Positions 19,487-29,358 of a DNA stretch of 64,000 nucleotides are shown here, piece after piece. A program made the translations under genes and the position numbers. The notes under the pieces were generated by a model that ran no database searches, was not told the DNA's origin, and saw only the letters and a list, made by a program, of their open reading frames with translations. Origin of the DNA: Acinetobacter rudis (lineage in GTDB: Bacteria; Pseudomonadota; Gammaproteobacteria; Pseudomonadales; Moraxellaceae); the NCBI RefSeq assembly GCF_031157835.1, contig NZ_JAVIDR010000013.1, positions 17,948 through 81,947 on the forward strand, read 5' to 3'. The number at the start of each line of letters is the position of its first letter. Position 1 is the first letter of the stretch.

Positions 19487-20563
19487 TCACTCCAAAACTT
19501 TTCTCCAAAAACCCATGATATTATTAGAATCAAACCTTAATACATTATTTTGAGAAGATTGAACCATATGCTGATATTGTTGCTGATCCATCTTTGTTGC
19601 CCGAAACAACCCCTCAGCTAAATCCTCCACTGAATGACACAAGAAGCCATTTTCACCATTTTGAATAATCTCTGCAGGCCCAGTATCACAATCCATTGAA
19701 ACTATAGGTAAACCATAAGCCTGTGCTTCAATAAGCACCATAGGCAGCCCCTCAGATCGTGAACTTAAACAATAAAATGAGCATGTTCTATAGTACTGAT
19801 CTACATTTTTAGTCGCAGCAATAAATTCAATACGGTCATTAATCGCCAAATCTTTTGCCTGTTGTTTTAATTGTTCTTCATCTTCGCCACTGCCTACAAT
19901 TCTCAATGTCCAATCATCATTCTGCTTACACACCCATGCCCATGCCGTAATTAAACGGTCAAAACCTTTGATCGCTGTTAAACGCCCCAATGACAAAATA
20001 ACCTTATGTTCTAGACTTGGTAGATGTTGGATATTTTCATAAGGTGAGGGATTGGCAATTGGAATAATCTTCGCTTTTATGTGTTTCAAACCCTTTTCCC
20101 ACAAAAGCTTATCCCGCTCTGTGAGTGTTACTATCGTATCGCAATATTTAGCCGCCCACTTACGCCCTAAACGCCTAAAGGAGACACCTAAATCAACATT
20201 AAAATTAAAATGTTCCCAGCAAATATGCTGAACATGATGAAGACCGATTAATGCGGGTACAGTAAAAACACAAGATATGCTATCAACCACAATCAAATGA
20301 TCAATTTTATGCTGTTGTACAAATTTTCTGATTTTAAAACAACAAGCAAAAAAGTTCTTTTTCATGGAAACTTTTTGATCAAACAATTGGTGTAATTCAA
20401 CCTGTTCATGTAAGGGAAAGAAAGCTTGTTTTCCACCAGATATACTCAGCATATAAAGCTGATGACCGTCTTCAGCTAACAAGTTTGCAATTAAAGAGCT
20501 CACTCTTTCCGTGCCACCAGATAAACCAATATCTCCAATTAAAAAACATATTCTTTTGGTCAT
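19487..20563 (-). CDS. Family 4 glycosyltransferase
   Basis: 358 residues. GDIGLSGGTERVSSLIANLL is the N-terminal acceptor loop, SLGRLTAIKGFDRLI opens the C-terminal domain and RSEGLPMVLIEAQAYG is the donor-binding E-x7-E motif; CDTGPAEII resembles GT4 enzymes that add hexosamine or galactose. It lies between wzy and a family 2 glycosyltransferase with gaps of 3-4 bases. Substrate cannot be read from the sequence. Confidence 0.88.
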   Translation of the reverse strand: MTKRICFLIGDIGLSGGTERVSSLIANLLAEDGHQLYMLSISGGKQAFFPLHEQVELHQLFDQKVSMKKNFFACCFKIRKFVQQHKIDHLIVVDSISCVFTVPALIGLHHVQHICWEHFNFNVDLGVSFRRLGRKWAAKYCDTIVTLTERDKLLWEKGLKHIKAKIIPIANPSPYENIQHLPSLEHKVILSLGRLTAIKGFDRLITAWAWVCKQNDDWTLRIVGSGEDEEQLKQQAKDLAINDRIEFIAATKNVDQYYRTCSFYCLSSRSEGLPMVLIEAQAYGLPIVSMDCDTGPAEIIQNGENGFLCHSVEDLAEGLFRATKMDQQQYQHMVQSSQNNVLRFDSNNIMGFWRKVLE

Positions 20564-20566
20564 GGC

Positions 20567-21424
20567 CTAACTTCTTTTTAAGAAAATTTTCTTCATTAAT
20601 TGCTTAAATTTAAAGAACAAACGGAGACATAAAATCTGCATTGATAATTTAAAATCAATCATTAGTGTTCCAAGTGCATTATCCCAGCAAACTTTAATAT
20701 AAGCCTTTTTAAATAATGGCTGTTGCTGAAATTCATTCACTACCTGCAAACACCCCAAAGCCATTTTGTAGGGATTTGAATATGTATTTCCACCATGGGC
20801 TCTATAATAAGAAAACAATTGATCGGTATATAAAATCTTGCCACCTGATTCCATCAGTTTTAAATACATATACCAATCTTCGACAATCATGCCACTCACA
20901 AAACCACCCGTCTTACGTAGCTCGCTTAAACGGATCATTTGTGTTGGTGCTGGTAAAAAACGATCGGTATACATCAGGTCATTAAAAGAAAAAACCTTAT
21001 CTTCCTGTCTAATCTCGCCTATTATTTTATTGTTATTATCAATTAGTTGAACTGCACCAAATACTGCAACATATTCTGGATTTTTTTGAAGGTATTCAAC
21101 TTGAATTGCCGATTTATCCTGAAACATTTGATCATCAGAAGCTAAAGTTGAAAAGAACTCACCCTGACACCATTCTAATGCTTCATTTAAAGTTGCACTC
21201 AATCCTTTATTGGCACGAGAACGGAATTCAAAACGAGAAAAACGCTGCTCACACGCCTCCACCATCGCATTAATTTTCTCTACAGAGTGATCTGGTGAAC
21301 CATCATCTATGATTAGAAGTTCAATATTTTCATAGCTCTGATCAATTACACTCTGAATACTATATTGCACAAACTCTGCATGGTTATAGCAAGGAATAAC
21401 GACTGAGACTAAAGGTTTGTTCAT
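20567..21424 (-). CDS. Family 2 glycosyltransferase
   Basis: 285 residues; GT-A fold with SVVIPCYNHAEFVQYSI at the N-terminus, LLIIDDGSPDHS, and the metal-binding LASDDQMF (DxD-like). The C-terminal third is basic and hydrophobic (about residues 255-280), suggesting membrane association. It overlaps the upstream gene (21421-22395) by 4 bases (ATGA type). Typical capsule inverting glycosyltransferase; substrate unknown. Confidence 0.88.
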   Translation of the reverse strand: MNKPLVSVVIPCYNHAEFVQYSIQSVIDQSYENIELLIIDDGSPDHSVEKINAMVEACEQRFSRFEFRSRANKGLSATLNEALEWCQGEFFSTLASDDQMFQDKSAIQVEYLQKNPEYVAVFGAVQLIDNNNKIIGEIRQEDKVFSFNDLMYTDRFLPAPTQMIRLSELRKTGGFVSGMIVEDWYMYLKLMESGGKILYTDQLFSYYRAHGGNTYSNPYKMALGCLQVVNEFQQQPLFKKAYIKVCWDNALGTLMIDFKLSMQILCLRLFFKFKQLMKKIFLKRS

Positions 21425-22395
21425 AGAATAGCCTTATAAATAGCTAAAAGTTTTACAAGTAAAAATTGGATCTTACGCTTCAGATCAAACTGACGATACA
21501 GACTGTGTTCAGCAATATACTGCATGCCAATCTGAATACTCTGTATCCACTCTGCTTTGTTTTCTAATTTGTCTTTATTTTCTATAAGGTATCTACAAAC
21601 ACCCCAAATCGTTGACATCAAGCTACGTGCAGCTAGAGATATTGCATTACTATCATGTTCAGTGACAAATGCAAATAAAATGACCGAATTCCTAATAATA
21701 TTATGCTTATTAGGATTTAGCTTCTTAGTAGTCGAATCTACATTATATTTATAAGTATAAGTACTCTGACAAACCTCTATAGACTGTGCGTAGAAAAATA
21801 ATATACGAGTAATTACCTCATCATTATTTAGGTAATTATACCCTTCTTTATTGTAACGAGCATATTCAGCATAAGCTTGTTCATATAAAGCCTTACTAAA
21901 ACAGCCATAACCATGCACACCCCAACCATCAATACTATTCAAAAAAGCTTCATAGGCGGTAAAAGGTGTAGTTTTAAACATCTCAAAGGGCTGCCTTCTA
22001 ATAACACCTTTTTCTAAAACCTCATATTCTAAATTGAATAACACAATATCTGCTGAATGCTGCTGTAATTGATTGATTACAGCTTCAATTGCATCTATAG
22101 CAATTTGATCATCACAATCTAATTGCATGATATATTCATTGATGCACTGTGCCACCCCAGCTTGCCTAGCTGCAGCTGCACCACTATTTTTTTGCTGTAT
22201 TAATTTAATGCTCAAATCAGGATACTGAATAATATAGTTATTAATTATGCTCACCGAAGTATCAGTCGAACCATCATCAATAAAAATTAATTCAAATGCT
22301 TTTGAAGTTTGTAAATAAAGGCCCTCTATACATTGAGCCAAATTTTTTTCTTCATTATAAACAGGAATGATAATTGATATTTCATATTCCCTCAT
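21421..22395 (-). CDS. Family 2 glycosyltransferase
   Basis: 324 residues; N-terminal SIIIPVYNEEKNL, LIFIDDGSTDTS and MQLDCDDQIA (DxD) define a GT-A family 2 enzyme. A longer C-terminal extension than its neighbour carries no recognised domain. It is the first glycosyltransferase after wzx in transcription order and is coupled to the next by a 4-base overlap. Confidence 0.88.
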   Translation of the reverse strand: MREYEISIIIPVYNEEKNLAQCIEGLYLQTSKAFELIFIDDGSTDTSVSIINNYIIQYPDLSIKLIQQKNSGAAAARQAGVAQCINEYIMQLDCDDQIAIDAIEAVINQLQQHSADIVLFNLEYEVLEKGVIRRQPFEMFKTTPFTAYEAFLNSIDGWGVHGYGCFSKALYEQAYAEYARYNKEGYNYLNNDEVITRILFFYAQSIEVCQSTYTYKYNVDSTTKKLNPNKHNIIRNSVILFAFVTEHDSNAISLAARSLMSTIWGVCRYLIENKDKLENKAEWIQSIQIGMQYIAEHSLYRQFDLKRKIQFLLVKLLAIYKAIL

Positions 22396-22408
22396 ACTAA
22401 TCTCCTAC

Positions 22409-23665
22409 CTAACCTAGGTCATATTTTAGTTTTTTATGTGAAAAGTATGCACATACAATCCAATAAAAGAAGTTATTTATAGCAAAGGCCAGTGCAATTC
22501 CCTTAAAGCCATATATATCAGAAAGAAGCATTGTTAACGGTATGATACTGACTAGAAAGAATGTTTCTAAACTAATAAATAATCGCGTCATCGCCTGACT
22601 GAGCATCATATAGGTCACAATCCAGCTTCCTATACGCAGTACATCACCAACCAATTGCCAAAATAGTAGCTCTAACATCGGCTTAAATTGAACTGTAAAT
22701 AAGATTTCAACAACCAGTTCTTTAAACACATATACCATAGCAGCGGATAATGCTGCGATTGGTAAAATGACGAGATAGCCTTTTCTAACCTCTTTTTTAA
22801 TCTCTATATATTTTTTTAATTCTGATAATTTTGGTAAATAGTAAACACCGATTATTGTTGAAGCAAATAATAAGTAACCTAGACTTAGGCGGTTCATACC
22901 ATCCCAATAACCGGCAAAGTCCCAACCGTAAGTTTTCACTACATACGAACGCAAAATAAACTGAGTAATATTTCCAACAACAACACTCACTACAGCCATT
23001 AATGCAAAGGCCGAGAGCTTTTTTGCTAATGGGCGCTCAATCTTCCCCCAAAACATTTCAGAACGATACCACGGACTTCTTCTAACAATAAACCAAGTCA
23101 GAAAAAAAGCCACTGATTGATTAATTGCTAAAGCAACCAATGCACCATACAAACCATAACTCACCACTAATATACAAGTAACTAAAAGGGTGATTAAAGT
23201 CCCACCAATATTGGCACTGACCAATTTAACAATTTCTTTTTTACCATTAATAACTGCAAGTAAGAAACCATTTAAATTAAAAAACACCAAAAAAATAGCA
23301 AGCCAAATAAACACTGACCAATAGTCACTATGTTTAAAAATGGATTGTGACAGATTAAAACTACAACAAATCAGGATAACTGAAATTAATAGTGTAAAAA
23401 GAATAATGAGTTTAGAGGATGTTGCCCAAAGTCGGCGTTGTAATTGCTCATCCTCATGATACTCTGCGGTGTATTTCACTATACCGCTATTAATAAAAGA
23501 GCCACCAATACCAGTAACCACCTGTACAAAATTCTGAAATTGCCCAATAAGCGCATAACCAGATGGTCCAACATATATAGCCAATATTTTATTCAGCAAT
23601 AACATAGTCACTGTCTTAATAAAAACAGCAATGCCATTTAAAATACTGGTATTGAGTAAGTTCAT
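22409..23665 (-). CDS. wzx: Wzx-type repeat-unit flippase
   Basis: 418 residues, about 12 membrane segments, with the polysaccharide-synthesis (MATE/PST) start NTSILNGIAVFIKTVTMLLL and the common segment YVGPSGYALIGQFQNFVQ. It flips undecaprenyl-diphosphate-linked repeat units from cytoplasm to periplasm. It lies 6 bases after fdtB, a very frequent place in dTDP-Fuc3NAc/Qui3NAc loci. Flippase rather than polymerase is supported by segment spacing and the lack of a long periplasmic loop. Confidence 0.9.
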   Translation of the reverse strand: MNLLNTSILNGIAVFIKTVTMLLLNKILAIYVGPSGYALIGQFQNFVQVVTGIGGSFINSGIVKYTAEYHEDEQLQRRLWATSSKLIILFTLLISVILICCSFNLSQSIFKHSDYWSVFIWLAIFLVFFNLNGFLLAVINGKKEIVKLVSANIGGTLITLLVTCILVVSYGLYGALVALAINQSVAFFLTWFIVRRSPWYRSEMFWGKIERPLAKKLSAFALMAVVSVVVGNITQFILRSYVVKTYGWDFAGYWDGMNRLSLGYLLFASTIIGVYYLPKLSELKKYIEIKKEVRKGYLVILPIAALSAAMVYVFKELVVEILFTVQFKPMLELLFWQLVGDVLRIGSWIVTYMMLSQAMTRLFISLETFFLVSIIPLTMLLSDIYGFKGIALAFAINNFFYWIVCAYFSHKKLKYDLG

Positions 23666-23671
23666 AACAGA

Positions 23672-24787
23672 TTAAGCTCTAAAAGCATTGCATAATTGAG
23701 CAATTTTTTCTGCATCTTGTTTGTTTAATGTTGGTCCCATAGGCAAACTCAATACTTGTGCATGTAATTGCTCAGATATTGGGAAACTCAAGTGGTTCCA
23801 TTGTTGATACGCTGGCTGTTGATGCGGTGGAATTGGATAATGGATGAGAGTTTGTACACCATGATCAGCCAAATACTGTTGTAAAGCCTGACGATTTTGA
23901 GTTTGTATTACAAATAAGTGCCAAACATGTTGAGTATAATCATGTGCATTCACATTCTGTAATGGCAACTGTAATAGTGGATTGTTAATTTGAGTTAGAT
24001 AGATATCAGCGATCGCTCGACGTTGCAGTATTTCATTATCTAAGTGTTTTAATTTCACATCCAACATCGCCGCCTGAATCTCATCTAAGCGGCTATTTAC
24101 ACCTTGTACTAAATTTTTATATTTTTCATGTGAGCCATAATTACGTAACGCACGCAGCATTGTGGCTAGTTCAACGTCATTAGTCGTAATTGCACCTGCA
24201 TCACCTAAGGCACCCAAATTTTTACCAGGATAAAAGCTAAAACCTGCAGCATCTCCCCATACCCCGGCCTTCTTACCTTGTATCTGCGCGCCATGTGCTT
24301 GCGCTGCATCCTCCAAGACGAGAAGCTGATGCTTCTTCGCTATACGCATAATCTCTGGCATATTTGCAAGCTGGCCATACAAGTGTACTGGCAGTATAAC
24401 CTTCGTTTTTGCCGTAATTGCTGCTTCAATCTTATTTGGATCAAGGTTAAATTGCGAAGGATCTGGTTCAACCAAAACAGGAACTAAATCATTTGCTGAA
24501 ATAGCTAAAATACTTGCTATATAAGTATTTGAAGGAACCAGAACCTCATCCCCAGCTTGTAGTTTTCCGAGTTCTTTCCATGCACGTAAAGTCAAAATCA
24601 GTGCATCTAGACCATTAGCAACACCAATTGCATACTGACTACCGCAATAAGCAGCAAAGTTTTGCTCAAACTGTTCTAGATACTGCCCAGTAATATACCA
24701 ACCTGAATCAATAACCTGCGTACAAGCCTCAATCAGCTCAGCACGATACTGTTGATTAATACTCTTTAAATCTAAGAAAGGGATCAT
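23672..24787 (-). CDS. fdtB: dTDP-3-amino-3,6-dideoxyhexose transaminase (FdtB/QdtB type)
   Basis: 371-residue DegT/DnrJ/EryC1 aminotransferase. The PLP lysine is in [17 protein letters not shown] (about residue 185), with [10 protein letters not shown] upstream and [12 protein letters not shown] after it. It converts the 3-keto sugar made by FdtA into the 3-amino sugar using glutamate. It overlaps the acetyltransferase gene by 4 bases. FdtB (galacto, Fuc3N) and QdtB (gluco, Qui3N) are too alike to separate by eye, so the symbol is provisional. Confidence 0.85.
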   Translation of the reverse strand: MIPFLDLKSINQQYRAELIEACTQVIDSGWYITGQYLEQFEQNFAAYCGSQYAIGVANGLDALILTLRAWKELGKLQAGDEVLVPSNTYIASILAISANDLVPVLVEPDPSQFNLDPNKIEAAITAKTKVILPVHLYGQLANMPEIMRIAKKHQLLVLEDAAQAHGAQIQGKKAGVWGDAAGFSFYPGKNLGALGDAGAITTNDVELATMLRALRNYGSHEKYKNLVQGVNSRLDEIQAAMLDVKLKHLDNEILQRRAIADIYLTQINNPLLQLPLQNVNAHDYTQHVWHLFVIQTQNRQALQQYLADHGVQTLIHYPIPPHQQPAYQQWNHLSFPISEQLHAQVLSLPMGPTLNKQDAEKIAQLCNAFRA

Positions 24788-25263
24788 TTTTCTATATAAC
24801 CTTTAATCGTTGCTGGATTACCCACGACTACAGCATAATCAGGTACATCTTTGGTAACGACAGCACCAGCACCAATCATTGCTTTTTGACCAATCTTAAT
24901 ACCAGGTAATATTGTTGCGTTTGCTCCAATACTGGCACCTTTTTCAACGATGGTCTGTGGGTAGACATCTATATACTGTTTTGAACGAGGCTTTTTATCA
25001 TTGGTAAATGCAACACATGGTCCAACAAAGACATCGTCTTCTAAATGGATACCATCCCACAAATACACTCCCGACTTGATCGTGACGTTATTACCGACGA
25101 CAGCACCATTTTCAATCAAAGTATGCGCGCAAATATTACAATTACGACCAATCTTGGCCCCTTCAAAAATTACACTAAACTGCCAAACTCTGGTGCCTTC
25201 TCCAATGTCCTCACTTTTTACATCTGAAAGTGGATGAATGAATACTGTTGATGTCTCAAACAT
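24784..25263 (-). CDS. fdtC: Left-handed beta-helix acetyltransferase (FdtC/QdtC type)
   Basis: 159 residues made of hexapeptide repeats ([57 protein letters not shown]). It acetylates the 3-amino group of dTDP-3-amino-3,6-dideoxyhexose using acetyl-CoA by family and neighbourhood. It lies between fdtA and fdtB. The 146-base gap before it is the only sizeable break in the rml-fdt block. Confidence 0.82.
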   Translation of the reverse strand: MFETSTVFIHPLSDVKSEDIGEGTRVWQFSVIFEGAKIGRNCNICAHTLIENGAVVGNNVTIKSGVYLWDGIHLEDDVFVGPCVAFTNDKKPRSKQYIDVYPQTIVEKGASIGANATILPGIKIGQKAMIGAGAVVTKDVPDYAVVVGNPATIKGYIEK

Positions 25264-25409
25264 GGCAAGTTATATCCCTATCTCTGATTCAAGATGTAAA
25301 TATAACTTAATGCTTCAAGTTTAGATGCTACTTTTAAAAAAATTACATCATCAACAGTGTGACCCAAGTATTCAGGTTAAAACTAATGATTTATTCTTTA
25401 TAATAAAAC

Positions 25410-25841
25410 TCAAACAACATTCGGTGCTGAAAGCATAGAACTATTTTCCTGAATGACTCGTAAGAATTGTTGATAATCGCGAATATAGTCAGCTTCATCA
25501 TAGTGCTCACTAGCCAAGACCAATAGTACGCAGTCTTCAGAAAAGTCGTGCATTTCTCGCCAGAGCAACCCTTCAATCAGTAAACCTTTAGTAGGTTGAT
25601 CCAAAACAATATCTTGTTTCTCATGCCCATTGTCCAAAATAAAACGACAATGACCTTTGACACAAATAGCGAGTTGCTGCAAATTTAGATGCGCATGAAA
25701 ACCACGTGCTTGCTGGTTGGTATTAAAAATATAATACAAACGCTTCACTTTGAATGGCACATTTTCCCCAGACTCAATCGCGACTAAACCACCACGCTCA
25801 TCTGAGAAATCTGGTAAATCGACTAATTTGACTAAGCTCAT
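25410..25841 (-). CDS. fdtA: dTDP-4-oxo-6-deoxyhexose 3,4-ketoisomerase (FdtA/QdtA type)
   Basis: 143-residue single cupin domain of the WxcM-like/FdtA family. The active-site His pair is in [14 protein letters not shown], and [17 protein letters not shown] closes the protein. It moves the keto group of dTDP-4-keto-6-deoxyglucose from C4 to C3; FdtA yields the xylo and QdtA the ribo product, which decides between Fuc3NAc and Qui3NAc. That cannot be settled from the motifs I can read. It overlaps rmlA by 4 bases. Its presence, with no rmlC or rmlD, shows the pathway does not make rhamnose. Confidence 0.85.
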   Translation of the reverse strand: MSLVKLVDLPDFSDERGGLVAIESGENVPFKVKRLYYIFNTNQQARGFHAHLNLQQLAICVKGHCRFILDNGHEKQDIVLDQPTKGLLIEGLLWREMHDFSEDCVLLVLASEHYDEADYIRDYQQFLRVIQENSSMLSAPNVV

Positions 25842-26716
25842 TCAACATCACTCAGTAATGATAGTAAATATTGACCATAATCATTCTTCTGCATACTTAG
25901 ACCGATAGTCCTCACTTGCTCACGATTCAACCAACCGTTATTTAATGCAATTTCTTCTAAACACGCGACCTTATAGCCCTGTCGTTTTTCTAAAGTTTCG
26001 ACAAATTGTGCAGCCTCTAATAAACTGGCATGTGTTCCTGTGTCTAGCCAAGCAAACCCTCGCCCTAACAATTCAACGTTAAGATCGCCACGCTCTAAAT
26101 ACATTTGGTTAACTGTCGTAATTTCCAGCTCACCGCGCTCAGAAGGTTTTACCTGTTTAGCAATCTCAATGACATCATTGTCATAAAAATATAAACCTGT
26201 AACAGCAAAATTTGACTTCGGTTTTTGGGGTTTCTCTTCTAAAGAAACAGCACAACGATTTTCATCAAATTCAACCACACCAAAGCGTTCAGGATCTTTT
26301 ACTTGATAGCCAAAAACAGTCGCACCAGATGATCGACTTGCAGCCTGACGCAACATTGGGGTAAAGCCTTGGCCATAGAAAATGTTATCGCCTAGAACTA
26401 AACAGACAGAACTCTTTCCAATAAACTGTTCACCGATAATAAAAGCCTGCGCTAAACCATCTGGACTAGGCTGTACGGCATACTGTAATTCGACCCCAAA
26501 TTGCGAACCATCACCGAGCAAACGTTTAAACCCATCCAAATCTTCAGCTGTGGTAATGACCAGAATTTCACGAATACCAGCCAGCATTAATACAGATAAT
26601 GGATAGTAAATCATTGGCTTATCATAAATAGGCAATAGCTGTTTAGAAACACCCTTGGTAATTGGATATAAACGCGTCCCTGAACCACCTGCTAGAATAA
26701 TACCCTTTGTGCTCAT
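25838..26716 (-). CDS. rmlA: Glucose-1-phosphate thymidylyltransferase
   Basis: 292 residues; nucleotidyltransferase motif [20 protein letters not shown] at the N-terminus, [11 protein letters not shown], and [11 protein letters not shown]. It makes dTDP-glucose from dTTP and Glc-1-P. It overlaps rmlB and fdtA by 4 bases on both sides, so the three are translationally coupled. Confidence 0.95.
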   Translation of the reverse strand: MSTKGIILAGGSGTRLYPITKGVSKQLLPIYDKPMIYYPLSVLMLAGIREILVITTAEDLDGFKRLLGDGSQFGVELQYAVQPSPDGLAQAFIIGEQFIGKSSVCLVLGDNIFYGQGFTPMLRQAASRSSGATVFGYQVKDPERFGVVEFDENRCAVSLEEKPQKPKSNFAVTGLYFYDNDVIEIAKQVKPSERGELEITTVNQMYLERGDLNVELLGRGFAWLDTGTHASLLEAAQFVETLEKRQGYKVACLEEIALNNGWLNREQVRTIGLSMQKNDYGQYLLSLLSDVE

Positions 26717-27774
26717 GATATATTTACACCCAATCGTTGCCCTTGATAACTACCATCTTGTACTCGATCACACCAATCTAAGTGATTTAAATACCACTCT
26801 ACAGTTTTTCGAATTCCCGTCTCAAACGTTTCTAATGGTTTCCAACCTAATTCATTTGCAATTTTTGTCGCATCAATCGCATAACGCAAATCATGACCTG
26901 GTCGATCTTGAACAAACTCAATCAACTCAGCATAAGTCCCACCATCTCTACGTGGCTGTAACTCATCTAAAATTTTGCAAATGCTCTGAACGACTTCAAT
27001 ATTCTGTTTTTCGTTATGACCACCGATATTATAAGTTTCACCCACTTTCCCTTGGGTCATCACGCAATATAATGCTCGAGCATGATCTTCAACAAAAAGC
27101 CAATCACGAATCTGATCACCTTTGCCATAAATAGGTAAAGTCTTACCCTGTAAAGCATTCAAAATCACCAGCGGAATCAGTTTCTCAGGGAAATGATAGG
27201 GTCCGTAGTTATTTGAACAATTCGTGATAACAACAGGTAACCCATACGTTCGATTCCAAGCACGTACCAAATGATCTGAACTGGCCTTACTGGCAGAATA
27301 AGGTGAGCTCGGTGCATAACTCGTTGTTTCTGTAAATAAGTCAGTTGTTCCCTCTAAATCACCATAAACCTCATCGGTTGAAATATGATGCAATCTAAAC
27401 TGTGACTTCTTCTCTACAGAGAGCGACATATAATAATGGCGTGCAACCTCCAGTAAGGTATATGTGCCAACAATATTCGTTTGAATAAAGGCTGCAGGAC
27501 CATCAATTGAACGATCTACATGTGATTCCGCTGCCAGATGCATTACTGCATCTGGTTTAAAATCTTTAAATATTTTGGTCAAATATGTAGCATCACAAAT
27601 ATCAGCCTGCACGAATTGGTATCGTGGATCTTGATCAATTTCAGACAACGACTCAAGATTGCCAGCATAAGTTAATTTATCTACATTCAAAACATGATGT
27701 TGTGTATTTTGAATTAAGTGTCGTACTACAGCTGAACCAATAAAACCTGCACCACCTGTCACTAAAATATTCAT
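26713..27774 (-). CDS. rmlB: dTDP-glucose 4,6-dehydratase
   Basis: 353-residue extended short-chain dehydrogenase. NAD site [14 protein letters not shown] at the N-terminus, [23 protein letters not shown] (catalytic Thr-Asp-Glu), and [14 protein letters not shown] (YxxxK). It forms dTDP-4-keto-6-deoxyglucose, the substrate of FdtA. 21 bases downstream of the UDP-HexNAc dehydrogenase gene. Confidence 0.96.
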   Translation of the reverse strand: MNILVTGGAGFIGSAVVRHLIQNTQHHVLNVDKLTYAGNLESLSEIDQDPRYQFVQADICDATYLTKIFKDFKPDAVMHLAAESHVDRSIDGPAAFIQTNIVGTYTLLEVARHYYMSLSVEKKSQFRLHHISTDEVYGDLEGTTDLFTETTSYAPSSPYSASKASSDHLVRAWNRTYGLPVVITNCSNNYGPYHFPEKLIPLVILNALQGKTLPIYGKGDQIRDWLFVEDHARALYCVMTQGKVGETYNIGGHNEKQNIEVVQSICKILDELQPRRDGGTYAELIEFVQDRPGHDLRYAIDATKIANELGWKPLETFETGIRKTVEWYLNHLDWCDRVQDGSYQGQRLGVNIS

Positions 27775-27795
27775 ACGATTCCTATTATTAGAATT

Positions 27796-29076
27796 TTATA
27801 GTCGGATATCACTTTGATTTTGATCAAGCACATATTTCAAATCATATAAAACATGTTTTGCTTTACCCAAATTATTAAAGTCTTCTGCACTCATTTTTTG
27901 GAATTGCTCATGCGCTAGAGCCAAAACAATTGCGTCATATTGTCCTTGTGCTTCAACATTAATGAGTGGGCGCAGACCATATTCTTTTTCAACCTCATCT
28001 GGATCAACCCATGGATCATAAATATCAAGATCCAAATCATATTCTTTTAAGGCATTGACCATATCTACAATCTTAGTATTACGAATATCTGGGCAGTTTT
28101 CTTTAAAACTTAAACCCATCACTAAAATCTTCGAACCCACCACCTGAATGCGTTTTTTTACCATTTCTTTAATTAATTGAGTGGCAACATACTCTCCCAT
28201 ACGATCATTTAAGCGGCGTGCTGCGAGAATAATTTCAGGGTGTAAGCCTATAGACTGTGCCTTATGTGTTAAATAGTATGGATCAACTCCAATACAATGG
28301 CCGCCAACAAGACCAGGACGGAATCCTAAGAAATTCCACTTCGTTCCTGCTGCCTTAAGTACCTCTTCAGTATCAATACCGATCTTATTAAAAATTAATG
28401 CCAGCTCATTGATAAGTGCAATATTTACATCTCGTTGAGTGTTTTCAATCACCTTTGCAGCTTCAGCAACTTTAATACTAGGTGCTCTATATGTACCAGC
28501 CTGAATAATTAATTGATAAGTTCTATCAATATATTCAGCTGCATCAATGGTTGAACCTGATGTAATTTTTAGAATATTGGTTACTCGACGTTGTTTATCA
28601 CCTGGATTAATTCTCTCTGGACTGTAACCAACGAAGAAATCATGATTAAGTTTCAAACCTGAAATTTTCTCTAAGACAGGAATACATACTTCTTCAGTTG
28701 CTCCTGGATATACTGTTGATTCATAAACAACAACATCACCACTCTTTAAGACTTTCGCAATCATTTCTGATGCTTTAATCAAAGGATTCAGGTCTGGTTG
28801 TTTGAAATCATCAATAGGGGTTGGTACCGTAACAATATAAAAATTACTTACTGAAAGATCATCAACATCAGCACTATAAACCAACTGAGTTGCTTGCATC
28901 ATTTCTTCAGCATTCACCTCAAGCGTGTGATCTATACCTTGTTTTAATTCTTCGATTCTGTGTTGATTTATATCAAAACCAATTGTCGGTACATGTTTCC
29001 CGAACTCTACTGCTAGTGGTAAACCAACATAACCCAGTCCGATAATTGCGATTTTAAGCTGATCTAATTGAAACAT
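27796..29076 (-). CDS. gna: UDP-N-acetylhexosamine 6-dehydrogenase (TviB/Gna type)
   Basis: 426 residues. [19 protein letters not shown] is the NAD-binding loop; [29 protein letters not shown] (catalytic Cys) and [13 protein letters not shown] are the UDP-GlcNAc/GalNAc dehydrogenase signatures. It closely follows Salmonella Vi-antigen TviB in pattern. It yields a UDP-HexNAc uronic acid. No paired TviC or Gne epimerase lies in this operon, so whether the product is the gluco or galacto acid depends on GalE at 10.3 kb or on genes elsewhere. Confidence 0.88.
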   Translation of the reverse strand: MFQLDQLKIAIIGLGYVGLPLAVEFGKHVPTIGFDINQHRIEELKQGIDHTLEVNAEEMMQATQLVYSADVDDLSVSNFYIVTVPTPIDDFKQPDLNPLIKASEMIAKVLKSGDVVVYESTVYPGATEEVCIPVLEKISGLKLNHDFFVGYSPERINPGDKQRRVTNILKITSGSTIDAAEYIDRTYQLIIQAGTYRAPSIKVAEAAKVIENTQRDVNIALINELALIFNKIGIDTEEVLKAAGTKWNFLGFRPGLVGGHCIGVDPYYLTHKAQSIGLHPEIILAARRLNDRMGEYVATQLIKEMVKKRIQVVGSKILVMGLSFKENCPDIRNTKIVDMVNALKEYDLDLDIYDPWVDPDEVEKEYGLRPLINVEAQGQYDAIVLALAHEQFQKMSAEDFNNLGKAKHVLYDLKYVLDQNQSDIRL

Positions 29077-29358
29077 ATGCCATTAACTCATTAGGTTTTT
29101 TCAGGTAAAAAACTTCATTTTCAAGGCAAGAAATATAGCAGAAATTCACAGGCTTGTGTTTGAATGATCAATTCTGCCACTTAAGTCCTACAAAGGAAGG
29201 GCAACTTAATGATCAAACAAAATCTTAGCGCTTCACTTCACCAATCAATAGAAGTAATTTAAGCTCTAGCATATGAATATCTTCTATACTATTTCCAGTT
29301 AGGATACTGCCTACTTAATCTTCATCTCACCACATTTGCTAAATTCATCACTACTCTA

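Noticed and set aside
25264..25409. Possible extra small gene between fdtA and fdtC
   Set aside because: Only 146 bases, stop codons in all frames long enough to matter, no ribosome site for a short product.
26655..27134. Plus-strand 159-codon frame antisense to rmlA and rmlB
   Set aside because: Lies opposite two strongly conserved genes with no protein-like features of its own.
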